A DNA stretch of 64,000 nucleotides from Paraburkholderia sp. DHOC27 (GCF_003429005.1 NZ_QVQV01000007.1:1-64000); one strand, 5' to 3'. Numbered from the stretch's first letter, positions 9,329-17,788 are shown. Translations and numbers: made by a program. Notes: generated by a model from the letters alone, not told the origin.

Positions 9329-10435
9329 ATGACCACGCTCTTCAACGGCTTCAATATTGGCCCCCGCGCATTGTCCCATCGTGTGGTGCTGGCCCCGCTC
9401 ACCCGTATGCGTTCCGATGACGGCGATATCCCCAATGATCTGATGGTCGAGTACTACGCGCAGCGCGCCAGTATCGGCGGCCTGTTGATCAGCGAAGCCA
9501 CGCCGGTTTCGATTCGCGGCAACGGCTACCACGGCGCGCCGGGCATCTACGCAGATAGCCAGATCGACGGCTGGAAAAAGGTCGTCAATGCGGTGCACGC
9601 CAAAGGCGGCCTGATCTTCATGCAACTGTTTCATGCCGGCCGTCAATCGCATCGGGACCTGCAACCCGGCGGTGACGCACCGCTGGCGCCGTCGGCCGTA
9701 TCGTTCGAAGGCATGGCTCACACGAAGAGCGGCTGGCAACCGGCATCGGCGCCCCGCGAGATCACGCTGAACGAAATCAAGGTGGCCATCGACGAGTTTC
9801 GCCAGGCCGCGCAGCGCGCGCTCGCCGCAGGTTTTGACGGCGTCGAGATTCACGGCGCCAATGGCTACCTGATCGACCAGTTCCTGCAGGACGGTTCGAA
9901 TCAGCGCACCGACGCCTACGGCGGCAAAGTGGAAAACCGCGTGCGCTTCCTGCTGGAAGCGACCGAAGCCGCTGTCTCGGTGTTCGGCGCGAACCGTGTG
10001 GGCGTGCGTCTGTCGCCGAGCGGCACCTTCGGTGGCATGTCCGACAGCAACCCGAACCTGACCTTCGGTCATGCCGCGGAAAAGCTCAACGCGCTGGGCC
10101 TCGCCTATCTGCACGTCATCGAGCCGCGCGTCGCCGGCAGTCAGGTGATCGAGGAAGGCGCGGAGCCGGTTGCCTCGCGAGCGCTGCGCAAGGTGTTCAG
10201 CGGCCCGATCATCGCGGCAGGCGGGTTTGACGCCGCGACGGCCGCAGCCGCAATCGAGGCCGGCGACGCCGATCTGATCGCCTTCGGACGCGATTTTATC
10301 GCCAACCCGGACTTGCCGCATCGCCTGCGCCATAACCTGCAACTCAACCCGTACAACCGCGACACCTTCTACGGCGGCGATCACCGCGGCTACACGGACT
10401 ATCCGTTCGCGGCGAGCACCCTCACCGCTGCCTGA
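9329..10435 (+). CDS. Old Yellow Enzyme family alkene reductase (NemA-like)
   Basis: 368-residue FMN-dependent ene-reductase that reduces activated C=C bonds (enones, maleimides, nitro-esters) with NAD(P)H. The TIM-barrel signature is clear: LAPLTRMRS near residue 25, MQLFHAGRQSH near 100, and the substrate-binding pair in VEIHGANGYL (His175, Asn178), followed by QRTDAYGG. ATG 9329 has AGGA 6 bases upstream and begins at the normal family N-terminus; a longer in-frame start at 9194 is rejected. It is probably monocistronic, ending before the hairpin at 10465-10495. Confidence 0.9.
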   Translation: MTTLFNGFNIGPRALSHRVVLAPLTRMRSDDGDIPNDLMVEYYAQRASIGGLLISEATPVSIRGNGYHGAPGIYADSQIDGWKKVVNAVHAKGGLIFMQLFHAGRQSHRDLQPGGDAPLAPSAVSFEGMAHTKSGWQPASAPREITLNEIKVAIDEFRQAAQRALAAGFDGVEIHGANGYLIDQFLQDGSNQRTDAYGGKVENRVRFLLEATEAAVSVFGANRVGVRLSPSGTFGGMSDSNPNLTFGHAAEKLNALGLAYLHVIEPRVAGSQVIEEGAEPVASRALRKVFSGPIIAAGGFDAATAAAAIEAGDADLIAFGRDFIANPDLPHRLRHNLQLNPYNRDTFYGGDHRGYTDYPFAASTLTAA

Positions 10436-10464
10436 GCGTCCGTCCGCTCGTACGCAATCGCCCA

Positions 10465-10495
10465 CACCGGCAGTGCTGTTTCAGGCCTGCCGGTG
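10465..10495. terminator. Hairpin after the alkene reductase gene
   Basis: Perfect 9-bp arms (CACCGGCAG / CTGCCGGTG) around a 13-base loop, 29 bases after the stop. No T-run follows, so termination is plausible but not certain. Confidence 0.4.
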
Positions 10496-10600
10496 CAGGA
10501 AATAGGTGGGCAACCCACCCTTCCCCAAACCGCACGCCTCCCTACACCAAACCGCCGCCCGTGCCATACTCCAGATGGTCTCGACTTACACATTCTGGTG

Positions 10601-11557
10601 ATGACTTCCTGCTCCACGTCCATCGGCTTTAACTGCAATCCGCTCGAGCGGCGCTCCGAAAAGCGCGACGACGGCGCCTTCATTGAACGGTTGCGCAGCG
10701 ATCCGGCTGCGCGCTTTCTGGTTTTCGACGGCGACGTCCCTCTGCTCAAACGTGGCAGTCAGCACGACCCGTGGTTTCTGGCACGCGAAGCGGCGACCTT
10801 TGGCGAACCGTCGCTCAGCGTGTTTCTCGGTGAAGACAGCGAAGGCAGCGGCCGTTTTGCGCTCAGCTTTACTTTCGATACCGCGCTCGACCTCCCACCA
10901 GTGGACCCGTCACAAAGCACGACCCACGAACGCATCGACCTGCGCTCGATCGCGCTGCAAGGTCTCGTCGATGCCGACACGCTCGGCATCATGGGCGAGG
11001 GCAAAGCGATGCTCGACTGGCAGCGCCGTCATTCGTTTTGCGCAAACTGCGGCTCTGCCAGCCGCGTCACGGCCGCCGGATGGCAACGCCTCTGCGACGT
11101 CTGCGGCACCCGGCATTTTCCGCGTGTGGATCCTGTGGTCATCATGCTGGTAATCGACGGCGAGCGCTGCCTGCTCGGACGTCAGCGTCATTTCGCGCCG
11201 GGCATGTACTCGGCGCTGGCTGGCTTCGTCGAACCCGGCGAGACGGCCGAAGCGGCGGTGCTCCGCGAGGTCATGGAAGAAGCCCACGTGACATGCGCGC
11301 AGGTGGTCTACTTCGCGTCGCAGCCGTGGCCGTTTCCTTCGTCGCTGATGATCGGCTGCTTTGCACAGGCGAGCGATACGGACATCGTCGTCGACACCAC
11401 GGAACTCGAAGACGCGCGCTGGTTTTCCCGCGCGGAAGTCACGGCCATGCTCGCCGGTACGCACGAGAGCGGCCTGTCCGCGCCCAAACCGTTCGCCATC
11501 GCCCATCATCTGCTGCGCGCCTACGCGGATAAAGGCGCCGCGGTGCTAAACGGCTAA
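10601..11557 (+). CDS. nudC: NAD(+)/NADH pyrophosphatase NudC (Nudix)
   Basis: 318-residue Nudix hydrolase of the NudC type, which cleaves NAD(H) to NMN(H) and AMP and removes NAD caps from RNA. It has an N-terminal NudC-like domain, a four-cysteine zinc ribbon (Cys147, Cys150, Cys165, Cys168), and a Nudix box from Gly208 to about 230. The NudC-specific SQPWPFP motif follows. The Nudix box ends EEAHV where the consensus has EExG-hydrophobic, so the late glycine is replaced by histidine. The start at 10601 is the ATG just before the conserved N-terminal part; the open frame upstream to 10493 is not convincing. Confidence 0.9.
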   Translation: MTSCSTSIGFNCNPLERRSEKRDDGAFIERLRSDPAARFLVFDGDVPLLKRGSQHDPWFLAREAATFGEPSLSVFLGEDSEGSGRFALSFTFDTALDLPPVDPSQSTTHERIDLRSIALQGLVDADTLGIMGEGKAMLDWQRRHSFCANCGSASRVTAAGWQRLCDVCGTRHFPRVDPVVIMLVIDGERCLLGRQRHFAPGMYSALAGFVEPGETAEAAVLREVMEEAHVTCAQVVYFASQPWPFPSSLMIGCFAQASDTDIVVDTTELEDARWFSRAEVTAMLAGTHESGLSAPKPFAIAHHLLRAYADKGAAVLNG

Positions 11558-11603
11558 GCGTAGCGTCGCACGGCGCTGGTCGTACCGGCGCCGCGCGTGA
11601 CAC

Positions 11604-12023
11604 TCAAGCCCGCTTCGCCAGCTCGTTCGCCAGCGCTTTCAAACCGTCTTCATAGATGCCCTGAAAAAGTCGTGAGGCATCCTCATCAGTTCCGCTCGTC
11701 GGCACAAACCGGCCCGACCATTCGACCCGGCAGTCATGGCTGCCGCGCTCGACCACCTTCAGCGTGGACTGGTAGTCGCGCACCGGAAACGGTGCCTGCA
11801 GGATGGCATACGTGTAGCTGCGCGCCGCATTGTCGAAGGCAATCAGTCTTTCGACAATGGTCTGGCCGCCCGGATTCGTCAGATGGCGCACACGTCCGCC
11901 CTCGCTAAGCTCGCTCTCCGGAATGTACGGCAGCCATTCTGGTAGCGAGCCGAAGCCGCCAATCAGTTGCCACACCTCATCGGCTGGCAGTGCGATTTCG
12001 ATACTCGTGGATGCTTCAGCCAT
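11604..12023 (-). CDS. SRPBCC (START-like) family protein
   Basis: 139-residue protein with the polyketide-cyclase/dehydrase (SRPBCC) pattern: an N-terminal strand ending in IALPADEVWQLIGGF and a later WSGRFVP segment before a C-terminal helix. This fold binds small hydrophobic ligands. The function is unknown; members often turn up beside oxidative catabolic genes. It is a single gene, convergent with nudC. Confidence 0.78.
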   Translation of the reverse strand: MAEASTSIEIALPADEVWQLIGGFGSLPEWLPYIPESELSEGGRVRHLTNPGGQTIVERLIAFDNAARSYTYAILQAPFPVRDYQSTLKVVERGSHDCRVEWSGRFVPTSGTDEDASRLFQGIYEDGLKALANELAKRA

Positions 12024-12178
12024 GACGCCTCCGTATTGTGCCGGTCGATCGGCGCAGCGGTCACCGGAGACTCACGATAGTCCGATGCGCCACGGCAAGC
12101 AATCCATACGAAGGGTTACGGGTCATCGCGCAAACGGCTTGCAACTACACCTTGGTATAACGCCCTCGCCGCGCTGGT

Positions 12179-12865
12179 TCATTCTTCCGGCGACGGCGGC
12201 TCCTCCGGAATGTCGTTCAGCAGTCGCTTGGCGGCGCGTTGAGCGAGCGGCGAAAGCTCGAGAAGCTCGCGCACCATGTCGTCGGTGAAACTTTCCAGTT
12301 CGCTATCCACGACGAAATCGGTCGCGACGCCCCAATCGTAAGCCTGCACGCCGTCGATCACGCGGCAGCGCATGACGATCTCCTTCGCACGTCCAATGCC
12401 CACCATTTTTTGCAGACGCGCCGATCCGGCCGCGCTCGGCACCTGCCCCGCTTTCTGCAGCGCATACAACGTGGTCTCAGTGGCAATTCTGAAATCGCAC
12501 GCCAGCGACAATTCGAAAGCCGCCCCAAAGCAGTAACCGCGATTCGCGGCAATCACCGCCTTGCTGCAACGTGCGGGCGCGGCCATATTCCACGCGGCGC
12601 GGGATGCCTGCCCCGACTGCGCTTCCATGACACCCTCCATCAAACTGCCGCTCGAGAAATGCTCGCCCACGGCACGTACGACGATCACCCGCACCGACGG
12701 GTCGTCGTCGAGCGCCTCGAAGGTGGCACGCAACTGATCACGCTGGGCCATCGAAATCAGATTGAACGATGGCCGGTCCAGCACGACGTCTGCGCGGAGC
12801 GTCTCCTTGAAAAATTCGACGCGAAAGCCGTCGAGGTCTGCGGGTATTTTGGGGACCGGCACCAT
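12179..12865 (-). CDS. Enoyl-CoA hydratase/isomerase-like protein
   Basis: 228-residue crotonase-fold protein. Recognisable elements are the EHFSSGSLMEG oxyanion segment near residue 70 and GAAFELSLACDFRIA near 115-130. The first crotonase glutamate position is retained (FEL), but the position of the second catalytic glutamate appears to be non-acidic by visual alignment to the usual PEILLG motif, so it may not be a normal hydratase. The ATG at 12865 precedes the conserved region; the frame is open to 13192, but that part looks non-coding. It lies downstream of the monooxygenase operon on the same strand, after a 357-bp gap with TTGCAG repeats. Confidence 0.75.
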   Translation of the reverse strand: MVPVPKIPADLDGFRVEFFKETLRADVVLDRPSFNLISMAQRDQLRATFEALDDDPSVRVIVVRAVGEHFSSGSLMEGVMEAQSGQASRAAWNMAAPARCSKAVIAANRGYCFGAAFELSLACDFRIATETTLYALQKAGQVPSAAGSARLQKMVGIGRAKEIVMRCRVIDGVQAYDWGVATDFVVDSELESFTDDMVRELLELSPLAQRAAKRLLNDIPEEPPSPEE

Positions 12866-13222
12866 AAGGTATCCACTGTATCTGTCCGTCGAACACGGCC
12901 CATACGAAGCGGGCGCGAGGTCATGCATGGGATCATGCAGCTCGCTCGACGCGCTTTCATTGTGGAAACGGTTCGCTGACTTCGACAGCGCGCCGGGTGC
13001 GGTTTGCAGGAAAGCACGCAAATCTTGCAGAAATGGGAGGGGTCGCTGGCTGGGATGCCGGGATGGCAGGTGATGATGAGCGGAGCCACGAAACCACGCC
13101 CTTTCAATGCGTTTATTGAGGTGGTTGCAGCGGGCTCGTTGCAGGAATCGTGCTTTTAGCCATGCACGTGCGCAGATGAAATATCGGCGCACTGCGTTTG
13201 CGCGTCCCGCCCAACGAAATCC
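12866..13222. other. Intergenic gap upstream of the crotonase-like gene
   Basis: 357 bp separate the Rieske ferredoxin stop from the crotonase-like start. The reading frame happens to be open through most of it, but codon content looks non-coding and no ribosome-binding site supports a longer start. It holds four same-strand TTGCAG motifs (separate entry) and probably a promoter. Confidence 0.5.
13004..13145 (+). promoter_or_regulatory. Four TTGCAG motifs upstream of the crotonase-like gene
   Basis: TTGCAG occurs on the plus strand at 13004, 13025, 13125 and 13139. The first two are 21 bp apart, a spacing typical of AraC-family half-sites; the last two are 14 bp apart. The last reads CGTTGCAGGAA, the same 11 bases that appear in reverse orientation at 19836-19846 before the monooxygenase operon. 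It is a candidate binding cluster for the AraC domain of the fusion protein. Confidence 0.4.
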
Positions 13223-13594
13223 TTACACCCGCTCCCACGCAACCTGAATGCGGCCGTCCGCAATCCGCACCGCGTACCGCTTCAGTTGTGTGCCGGCAGG
13301 ATTGATCCCGGCTCCACCGTGCGCGCAAAACTCCCAGCGGTGGATCGGACATACGATGACGCCGTTAGCGAATTCGCCATCGCCCAGCCGCCCGCCTTTA
13401 TGTGGGCAGCGGTTTTCATAGGCGAAAACGGTGCCGGCCAGATTGATCAACAGCAGCGGACCGGCGACGCTCTCCGCCTCGACCCTATCGCCGATCCACA
13501 GGTCGTCTGCCTCCATCACGTCGATCCAGGCCGCGTCCTCCGGTGCGTCGTGGAACGACTCGGTTTGCTTGGGCGATGCGCCGCTGTCCATCAT
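13223..13594 (-). CDS. Rieske ferredoxin of a toluene-4-monooxygenase-type system (TmoC-like)
   Basis: 123-residue Rieske [2Fe-2S] ferredoxin. Ligands are Cys63 and His65 (CPHKGG) and Cys82 and His85 (CPIHRWEF), the C-x-H...C-x2-H pattern. The following GAGINP resembles TmoC, which passes electrons from an NADH reductase to the diiron hydroxylase. It starts at the first of two adjacent ATGs. It is the last gene of the monooxygenase operon, 21 bp after the beta-AraC fusion gene. The partner reductase is not in this window, so a reductase from elsewhere in the genome must serve it. Confidence 0.88.
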   Translation of the reverse strand: MMDSGASPKQTESFHDAPEDAAWIDVMEADDLWIGDRVEAESVAGPLLLINLAGTVFAYENRCPHKGGRLGDGEFANGVIVCPIHRWEFCAHGGAGINPAGTQLKRYAVRIADGRIQVAWERV

Positions 13595-13615
13595 GTGCCC
13601 CGATTGCCGACGCCG

Positions 13616-15640
13616 TTACAGCCGCGTCTCCGCGGTCTCCATCACGTTGAGCGTGGGCCGTCCGCGGAACTGGTTGGCGTAGTGGCTGGGCGCTTCGCCA
13701 AAGTAACTGGTGAAGGCCTTCACGAAATGCGATGCACTCGCATAGCCGGTGCGCGCGGCCGCCTCGCTCACACCCCACCCTTCGCGGATCATCAGCACGC
13801 GGGCGCGTTCGAGCCGCAACTGCTTGAGGAAGTGATACGGCGAGACCCCGATAATCTCCTTGAACGAATGCGCGAGTGTCGAGGTACTCGCGCCCACCTC
13901 GCGGGCGATTTCGTCGATGCTGATGGACCGTTGATACTCCGCCTGCATGTAGCGGATCGCCGCGAACACCTTGCGCGACGATTTCCCGTACAGTGCCGCA
14001 CTCACCAGACGTGGCGCCTGATCCTGACGCAGCAGCCGGAAGACGATTTCGCGCAGAAACAGGGGGCCGAGCGAGCGGCGCTCGCTATCGTCGTCGAGCG
14101 TCTTTACGAAACGCGTGACGGCATCGCGCAGATCGCCGTCGAACTTCGACACATAGGCTTCGTCGTCCTCGTCACTGGCCGGTTGCTGTGCTTCGAGCGT
14201 CGGCAGACTTTCGATCAGCACTTCCGCCACGGCCGCCGCCGGAATCTGCAGGATCATCGATAGAAACGGCCGCGCCGGCGACCCTTCGACAATCTCTGCC
14301 TGCAAACGCTTCGCGCGGTTGATCAGCAAATAGTTCGCCGCGTCGCAGAACTGCTTCGCGCCGTTGATCGTCACGCATTGGCGGCCCTGCACCACGACAC
14401 AGAACGTCAACGCGCCCGTCTGGTCCCAATGCGGCGCCACCGGGCTTTCGAAGCGGTAAAACGTCAGCCCGGACCAGCGGCATGCATTGGCTCCCGGCAT
14501 GGCCGCGTAGCGGTCGAACAGCGCGATCAGCGGATCGCTCAGCGGCGGTGTGGCTTGCACGGGTGGCGAGGCCTGTGGCGTAGTTTCCGCCGTCGGAGCC
14601 GGTCGATTCATGCTCTCGGCAATGCCGGCCGCCTCCAGTGAAGCCGCAATCGCATTGCGTGCCGCTTCGAGCGTCGCGTGTTCCTCCAGGCCCGGCGTCG
14701 ATACACTCGTGAGCAAGGTGGCCAGGCCTCCCGCGGCTTCCTCAGCGCGGGTGCGCCACTTCTTGACCCAGCGCACGAAGCTGCCCGCGTTGTCCGGACT
14801 GCGCTCTATCGCAAAGCGCGCCAGCGCGCAGCTCCAGCGAGTGGCGCGCGCAGAGTCTTTGGCAAGGTTGGTCAACAGCAACCAGGTGAGATCGTCATTG
14901 TTCTTGCGTGCCACGTTGGCAAATTGACCGAGCAGGATTTCATCGAGCGCCGGCCTCAGCACGAGATTCACCGCCGTCAGGCATTCGGCCCAGTCGTACG
15001 CGATCAGTGCCGTCTCCAGCGCTTTTCTGGCGGGCTGCCAGCCGTGCTCCGCCTCCCAGATGCGCCGTCCCTCGTTGAGCGAATTCACGTCGGGCCGTGC
15101 GCGCTGCAATTGCCGCGTGCGATACGCAACCAGCGAACCGCGTCGCAACAGATCCGCCGCGGAAAATGCCGCGCAGTTCGTGATGTACGACGAAGGCGCA
15201 ATGGTGCCCAGGTAGGCCTGGGTCATCTGCAAGCCGTGCACCGGATAACGCGTCGGCACCAGCAAATTGGCCAGCGTGTCCAGCCAGGGCGCCGTGATCT
15301 CGCTGTCATGCGCGGTGCCGTCGTACTGGTCGAGCACGCCCTTCAGCATGCTTTCCTGCTCGTCCTGCGCCGTGACGTACTTGCGATACGTCATTTCATC
15401 CGGGTCGCGAAACTGGTTCCACTCGGGCACCTGCACCGGCGACTTGTCGCGATACGTCAGATACCACATGTTGGCCGGCGTGGTGGGATTCGACTCGAAC
15501 GCAGCGGAGCGATGTTTGCGCACCGTGTAGTTCGATTCGTGCGTCACGATCTCGTATTCGCTCGGCACATGGCGAATTTCGCTGAACGCGCTCCAAGTGC
15601 GCAACGGCCGTACCTTCGCCCGCGTGTCAGTCTTGTCCAT
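13616..15640 (-). CDS. Diiron monooxygenase beta subunit fused to an AraC-type regulator
   Basis: 674-residue fusion in one open frame. Residues 1 to about 341 match the toluene-4-monooxygenase hydroxylase beta subunit (TmoE-like: RTWSAFSEIRHVPSEYEIV at the start, DPDEMTYRKY near 80, and a WVKKWRTRAEEAAGG end region); this is full family length. Residues 344-368 form a Pro/Ala/Thr-rich linker. Residues 369 to about 510 match the AraC_N cupin-like sensor, and about 555-655 hold the paired AraC helix-turn-helix (SISIDEIAREVGAS ... PYHFLKQLRLERAR). GAGGAGG lies 7 bases before the ATG. An internal ATG at 14611 (Met344), preceded by GAGAG and with an out-of-frame TGA overlapping it, could start a separate regulator. 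A frameshift joining two genes cannot be excluded. Confidence 0.85.
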   Translation of the reverse strand: MDKTDTRAKVRPLRTWSAFSEIRHVPSEYEIVTHESNYTVRKHRSAAFESNPTTPANMWYLTYRDKSPVQVPEWNQFRDPDEMTYRKYVTAQDEQESMLKGVLDQYDGTAHDSEITAPWLDTLANLLVPTRYPVHGLQMTQAYLGTIAPSSYITNCAAFSAADLLRRGSLVAYRTRQLQRARPDVNSLNEGRRIWEAEHGWQPARKALETALIAYDWAECLTAVNLVLRPALDEILLGQFANVARKNNDDLTWLLLTNLAKDSARATRWSCALARFAIERSPDNAGSFVRWVKKWRTRAEEAAGGLATLLTSVSTPGLEEHATLEAARNAIAASLEAAGIAESMNRPAPTAETTPQASPPVQATPPLSDPLIALFDRYAAMPGANACRWSGLTFYRFESPVAPHWDQTGALTFCVVVQGRQCVTINGAKQFCDAANYLLINRAKRLQAEIVEGSPARPFLSMILQIPAAAVAEVLIESLPTLEAQQPASDEDDEAYVSKFDGDLRDAVTRFVKTLDDDSERRSLGPLFLREIVFRLLRQDQAPRLVSAALYGKSSRKVFAAIRYMQAEYQRSISIDEIAREVGASTSTLAHSFKEIIGVSPYHFLKQLRLERARVLMIREGWGVSEAAARTGYASASHFVKAFTSYFGEAPSHYANQFRGRPTLNVMETAETRL

Positions 15641-15664
15641 CTGACGGCCTCCTCGTGGTCAGCG

Positions 15665-15955
15665 TCATCCGTTCCTGAACCGCCAGATCACCTCGTCCGA
15701 CGTCGTCGTGATACGCCCTGCAAACGAGGCGAGAATCTGCTCCAGCTCGCGCATCTGATAAGGACGCCCAACGTGTCGCTCGATGGATTCCCTGCTCACG
15801 CGCAGGCACCATTCCGCCTGCACGCGCACGTAGGCGCCACGGTCGACCAGTTCGACTTCACGGTCCGGATTGTCTTCCACGATGGCGCGCACCACGGCAT
15901 CTACTTCATCCACCATGCGCAGCACGGGTCCCACCATGTTTGCAGAGGCTGTCAT
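15665..15955 (-). CDS. Monooxygenase effector protein (TmoD / MmoB / DmpM family)
   Basis: 96-residue cofactor-free effector protein that binds the hydroxylase and tunes its activity and selectivity. The motifs NMVGPVLRMVDEV, VEDNPDREVELVDRGAYVRV and the GRPYQMRELEQILASFAG segment match TmoD. ATG 15955 has AAGGTG 6 bases upstream; an in-frame ATG at 15974-15976 overlaps the gamma gene end and lacks a good site. The gene lies 10 bp after the gamma-subunit gene and 24 bp before the fusion gene, tightly within the operon. Confidence 0.9.
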   Translation of the reverse strand: MTASANMVGPVLRMVDEVDAVVRAIVEDNPDREVELVDRGAYVRVQAEWCLRVSRESIERHVGRPYQMRELEQILASFAGRITTTSDEVIWRFRNG

Positions 15956-15965
15956 GGTTGCACCT

Positions 15966-16238
15966 TCAGTCCTCATAGCGAACGGTCAGGCATTGCAGCG
16001 CCTGAATGCCTGCGCCCGAAACCGTCTCGCTCATTGGCAGCGCTGCGCCGTTGAGGTAGACCGCCATCGGCGCGTCGCGCCGCGCGACTCTGACGCCGAC
16101 GGATTGCTCGGCGACCTTGGCGGCAACTTCCGCGATCGTGTCGGTGTCGAGCACGAAAACAAGCTGCGTGACGATGTCGCCCACGAAGAGCGCATTGATC
16201 GCCACAGGCGTCTGCGGCGTGCTGCGGGACGCGCTCAT
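15966..16238 (-). CDS. Monooxygenase hydroxylase gamma subunit (TmoB-like)
   Basis: 90-residue protein with the ubiquitin-like pattern of toluene-4-monooxygenase system protein B: INALFVGDIVTQLVFVLDTDT, then a VARRDAPMAVYLNG segment and an ALQCLTVRYED end. It is the small structural subunit of the hydroxylase. Its ATG overlaps the alpha-subunit stop as ATGA, implying translational coupling. Length and order (alpha, gamma, then effector) fit this monooxygenase class, except that the Rieske gene is at the operon end here. Confidence 0.88.
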   Translation of the reverse strand: MSASRSTPQTPVAINALFVGDIVTQLVFVLDTDTIAEVAAKVAEQSVGVRVARRDAPMAVYLNGAALPMSETVSGAGIQALQCLTVRYED

Positions 16239-17746
16239 GCGGCGCCTGCTGCATAGTATTTGCCGTCACGATACGAGTGCGCCCAAGCGTAATTCTTCGC
16301 ATCCATGCCCATCACTTCGGGTGTGAGGCCCATGTAGTCCAGCACACCAGCGAGCGTCTGCGGCTGCACCTCGCCGCCCAGATAGCGCTCGACGACCGTC
16401 TTCTGGTGAATCGTGTCCTTGTCTTCCCACCAGATCTGCCGACACGGTTTCGAACAGAAGTGATAGGTGTAGCCGTTGTGTTCGAGTGGATAGCTGCGCA
16501 CCGGATACTTCGCGTTGTTCGGCGCCCCGGCCGTGCCGATCGGCAGATGGCAGCAGTTGCACAACCACGGCAGCGTCTTCGGCAGCGTCTTTTCTTCCTG
16601 ACCGCTGTTGAGGTTGGCGATGATCGTGTCCCAGCCAGGGCCAAATTCTTTTTCCCAGCGCGGGTATTTCTCACGCAGCCAGTCGCGTTCGTCCTCGCTC
16701 ACGCCACCTTGCGGTTTCCACCACACGGTTGGCCGCCAGAACCAGATGCCCATTTGCAGCGAGTGGTGCCACACGTCGAGACCATCGAGGAATTCCTGCC
16801 AGAACCACGGCTGTTTCAGGCCGTATTCCTTCAAGGTGCGTTGATACTGATTCACCACCCACTCTTCCATGAACTCCTTGTACGACAGTTTGCGATGTTC
16901 GAGCGGCGTGTAGTAGTCCATACAGATGCCGCTGATCACCGCAAAGAGCCGCGCGCTGATCCAGAAGGTCTTGTCGATCAGCCATTGAGCGCGCTTCGGA
17001 TCATGCCGCATCAGAATTTCCATGGTGGGATGGCCCTGCTGCGCGTGGCGCGCTTCGTCGGTCTGCACCGACGAAATCATGTTGGCAAAGTTGATATCCG
17101 CGGAACTGAGCGCGTCCGCGGCAAGCCCGATGAATTGCACGTTGGTGAAGGCGGTTTCGAACGTGAACGGCAGCTGAATGGCAATATCCACTGCGCTCGG
17201 ATTCACCATCATGCCGTCGAACGCCGCGCGTCCGGCCACCGCCACCCATTCGTCCGTGTGATAGGCCTTGAGCGCCCAATCGTACTGGCGATCGCGGTCG
17301 ATGAACTCGTGCGCGAACAACAGGTCCAGTTGCGCGTGACGAATCTCGTCGAGCGAACCGAAGAGCGCCATTTGCCGCCATGCCGGCGACAAACCAAAGC
17401 GCGCCATGCGTAATTCAGCGAGCACGGCCAGATATTCGATCAGCGAGACCGCGCCATAGTGAAGCTTCGAGACCGACTTCCAGCCCTCGTCGAGATGCTC
17501 GAAAATCGACGAACGCCGCAGCGCGGATTTCACCGCATAGGCCGAGGCCTCTTTTTCACGCTGGGTCGCGACGTACTCGGGATAGGTAATCTTGTACGGC
17601 TCGTCCCACTGCTTCCATGCTTCGATCGGCACTTTGCCAGTGCCCGACAACCACTCGGGAAACACCGCTTCCTGATCGACATAGGAGAGCGTCCATTCGA
17701 CGTCACGATACAGGTCGTACCAGTCTTCACGTTTCAGTGAAGCCAT
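16235..17746 (-). CDS. Diiron monooxygenase alpha subunit (TmoA-like, YHS domain)
   Basis: 503-residue catalytic subunit of a soluble bacterial multicomponent monooxygenase. Counted from ATG 17746 (GGGAGG 5 bases upstream), the carboxylate-histidine ligands are Glu104, Glu134, His137, Glu197, Glu231 and His234, identical in number to toluene-4-monooxygenase TmoA, and the active-site threonine is Thr201. Two DExRHAQ motifs are intact. Near the C-terminus, Cys396/Cys399 and Cys431/Cys435 form a YHS-type zinc site. The expected reaction is O2-dependent hydroxylation or epoxidation of an aromatic or alkene; the substrate cannot be read from sequence. A GTG at 17752 is rejected as the start. Confidence 0.92.
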   Translation of the reverse strand: MASLKREDWYDLYRDVEWTLSYVDQEAVFPEWLSGTGKVPIEAWKQWDEPYKITYPEYVATQREKEASAYAVKSALRRSSIFEHLDEGWKSVSKLHYGAVSLIEYLAVLAELRMARFGLSPAWRQMALFGSLDEIRHAQLDLLFAHEFIDRDRQYDWALKAYHTDEWVAVAGRAAFDGMMVNPSAVDIAIQLPFTFETAFTNVQFIGLAADALSSADINFANMISSVQTDEARHAQQGHPTMEILMRHDPKRAQWLIDKTFWISARLFAVISGICMDYYTPLEHRKLSYKEFMEEWVVNQYQRTLKEYGLKQPWFWQEFLDGLDVWHHSLQMGIWFWRPTVWWKPQGGVSEDERDWLREKYPRWEKEFGPGWDTIIANLNSGQEEKTLPKTLPWLCNCCHLPIGTAGAPNNAKYPVRSYPLEHNGYTYHFCSKPCRQIWWEDKDTIHQKTVVERYLGGEVQPQTLAGVLDYMGLTPEVMGMDAKNYAWAHSYRDGKYYAAGAA

Positions 17747-17788
17747 CACCACCTCCCAATGTTCCCCGCGCGTCGCTTGACGAACAGG

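Noticed and set aside
12866..13192. N-terminal extension of the crotonase-like protein
   Set aside because: The frame is open but starts with a GTG lacking a ribosome-binding site, and the composition is not protein-like. ATG 12865 fits the family better.
14678..16054. 458-codon open frame on the plus strand
   Set aside because: It is antisense to the beta-AraC fusion, effector and gamma genes. The translation is Arg/His-rich with no recognisable motif.
17747..17752. GTG start for the alpha subunit
   Set aside because: It overlaps the spacing after GGGAGG. ATG 17746 gives correct spacing and reproduces the exact TmoA residue numbering of all ligands.
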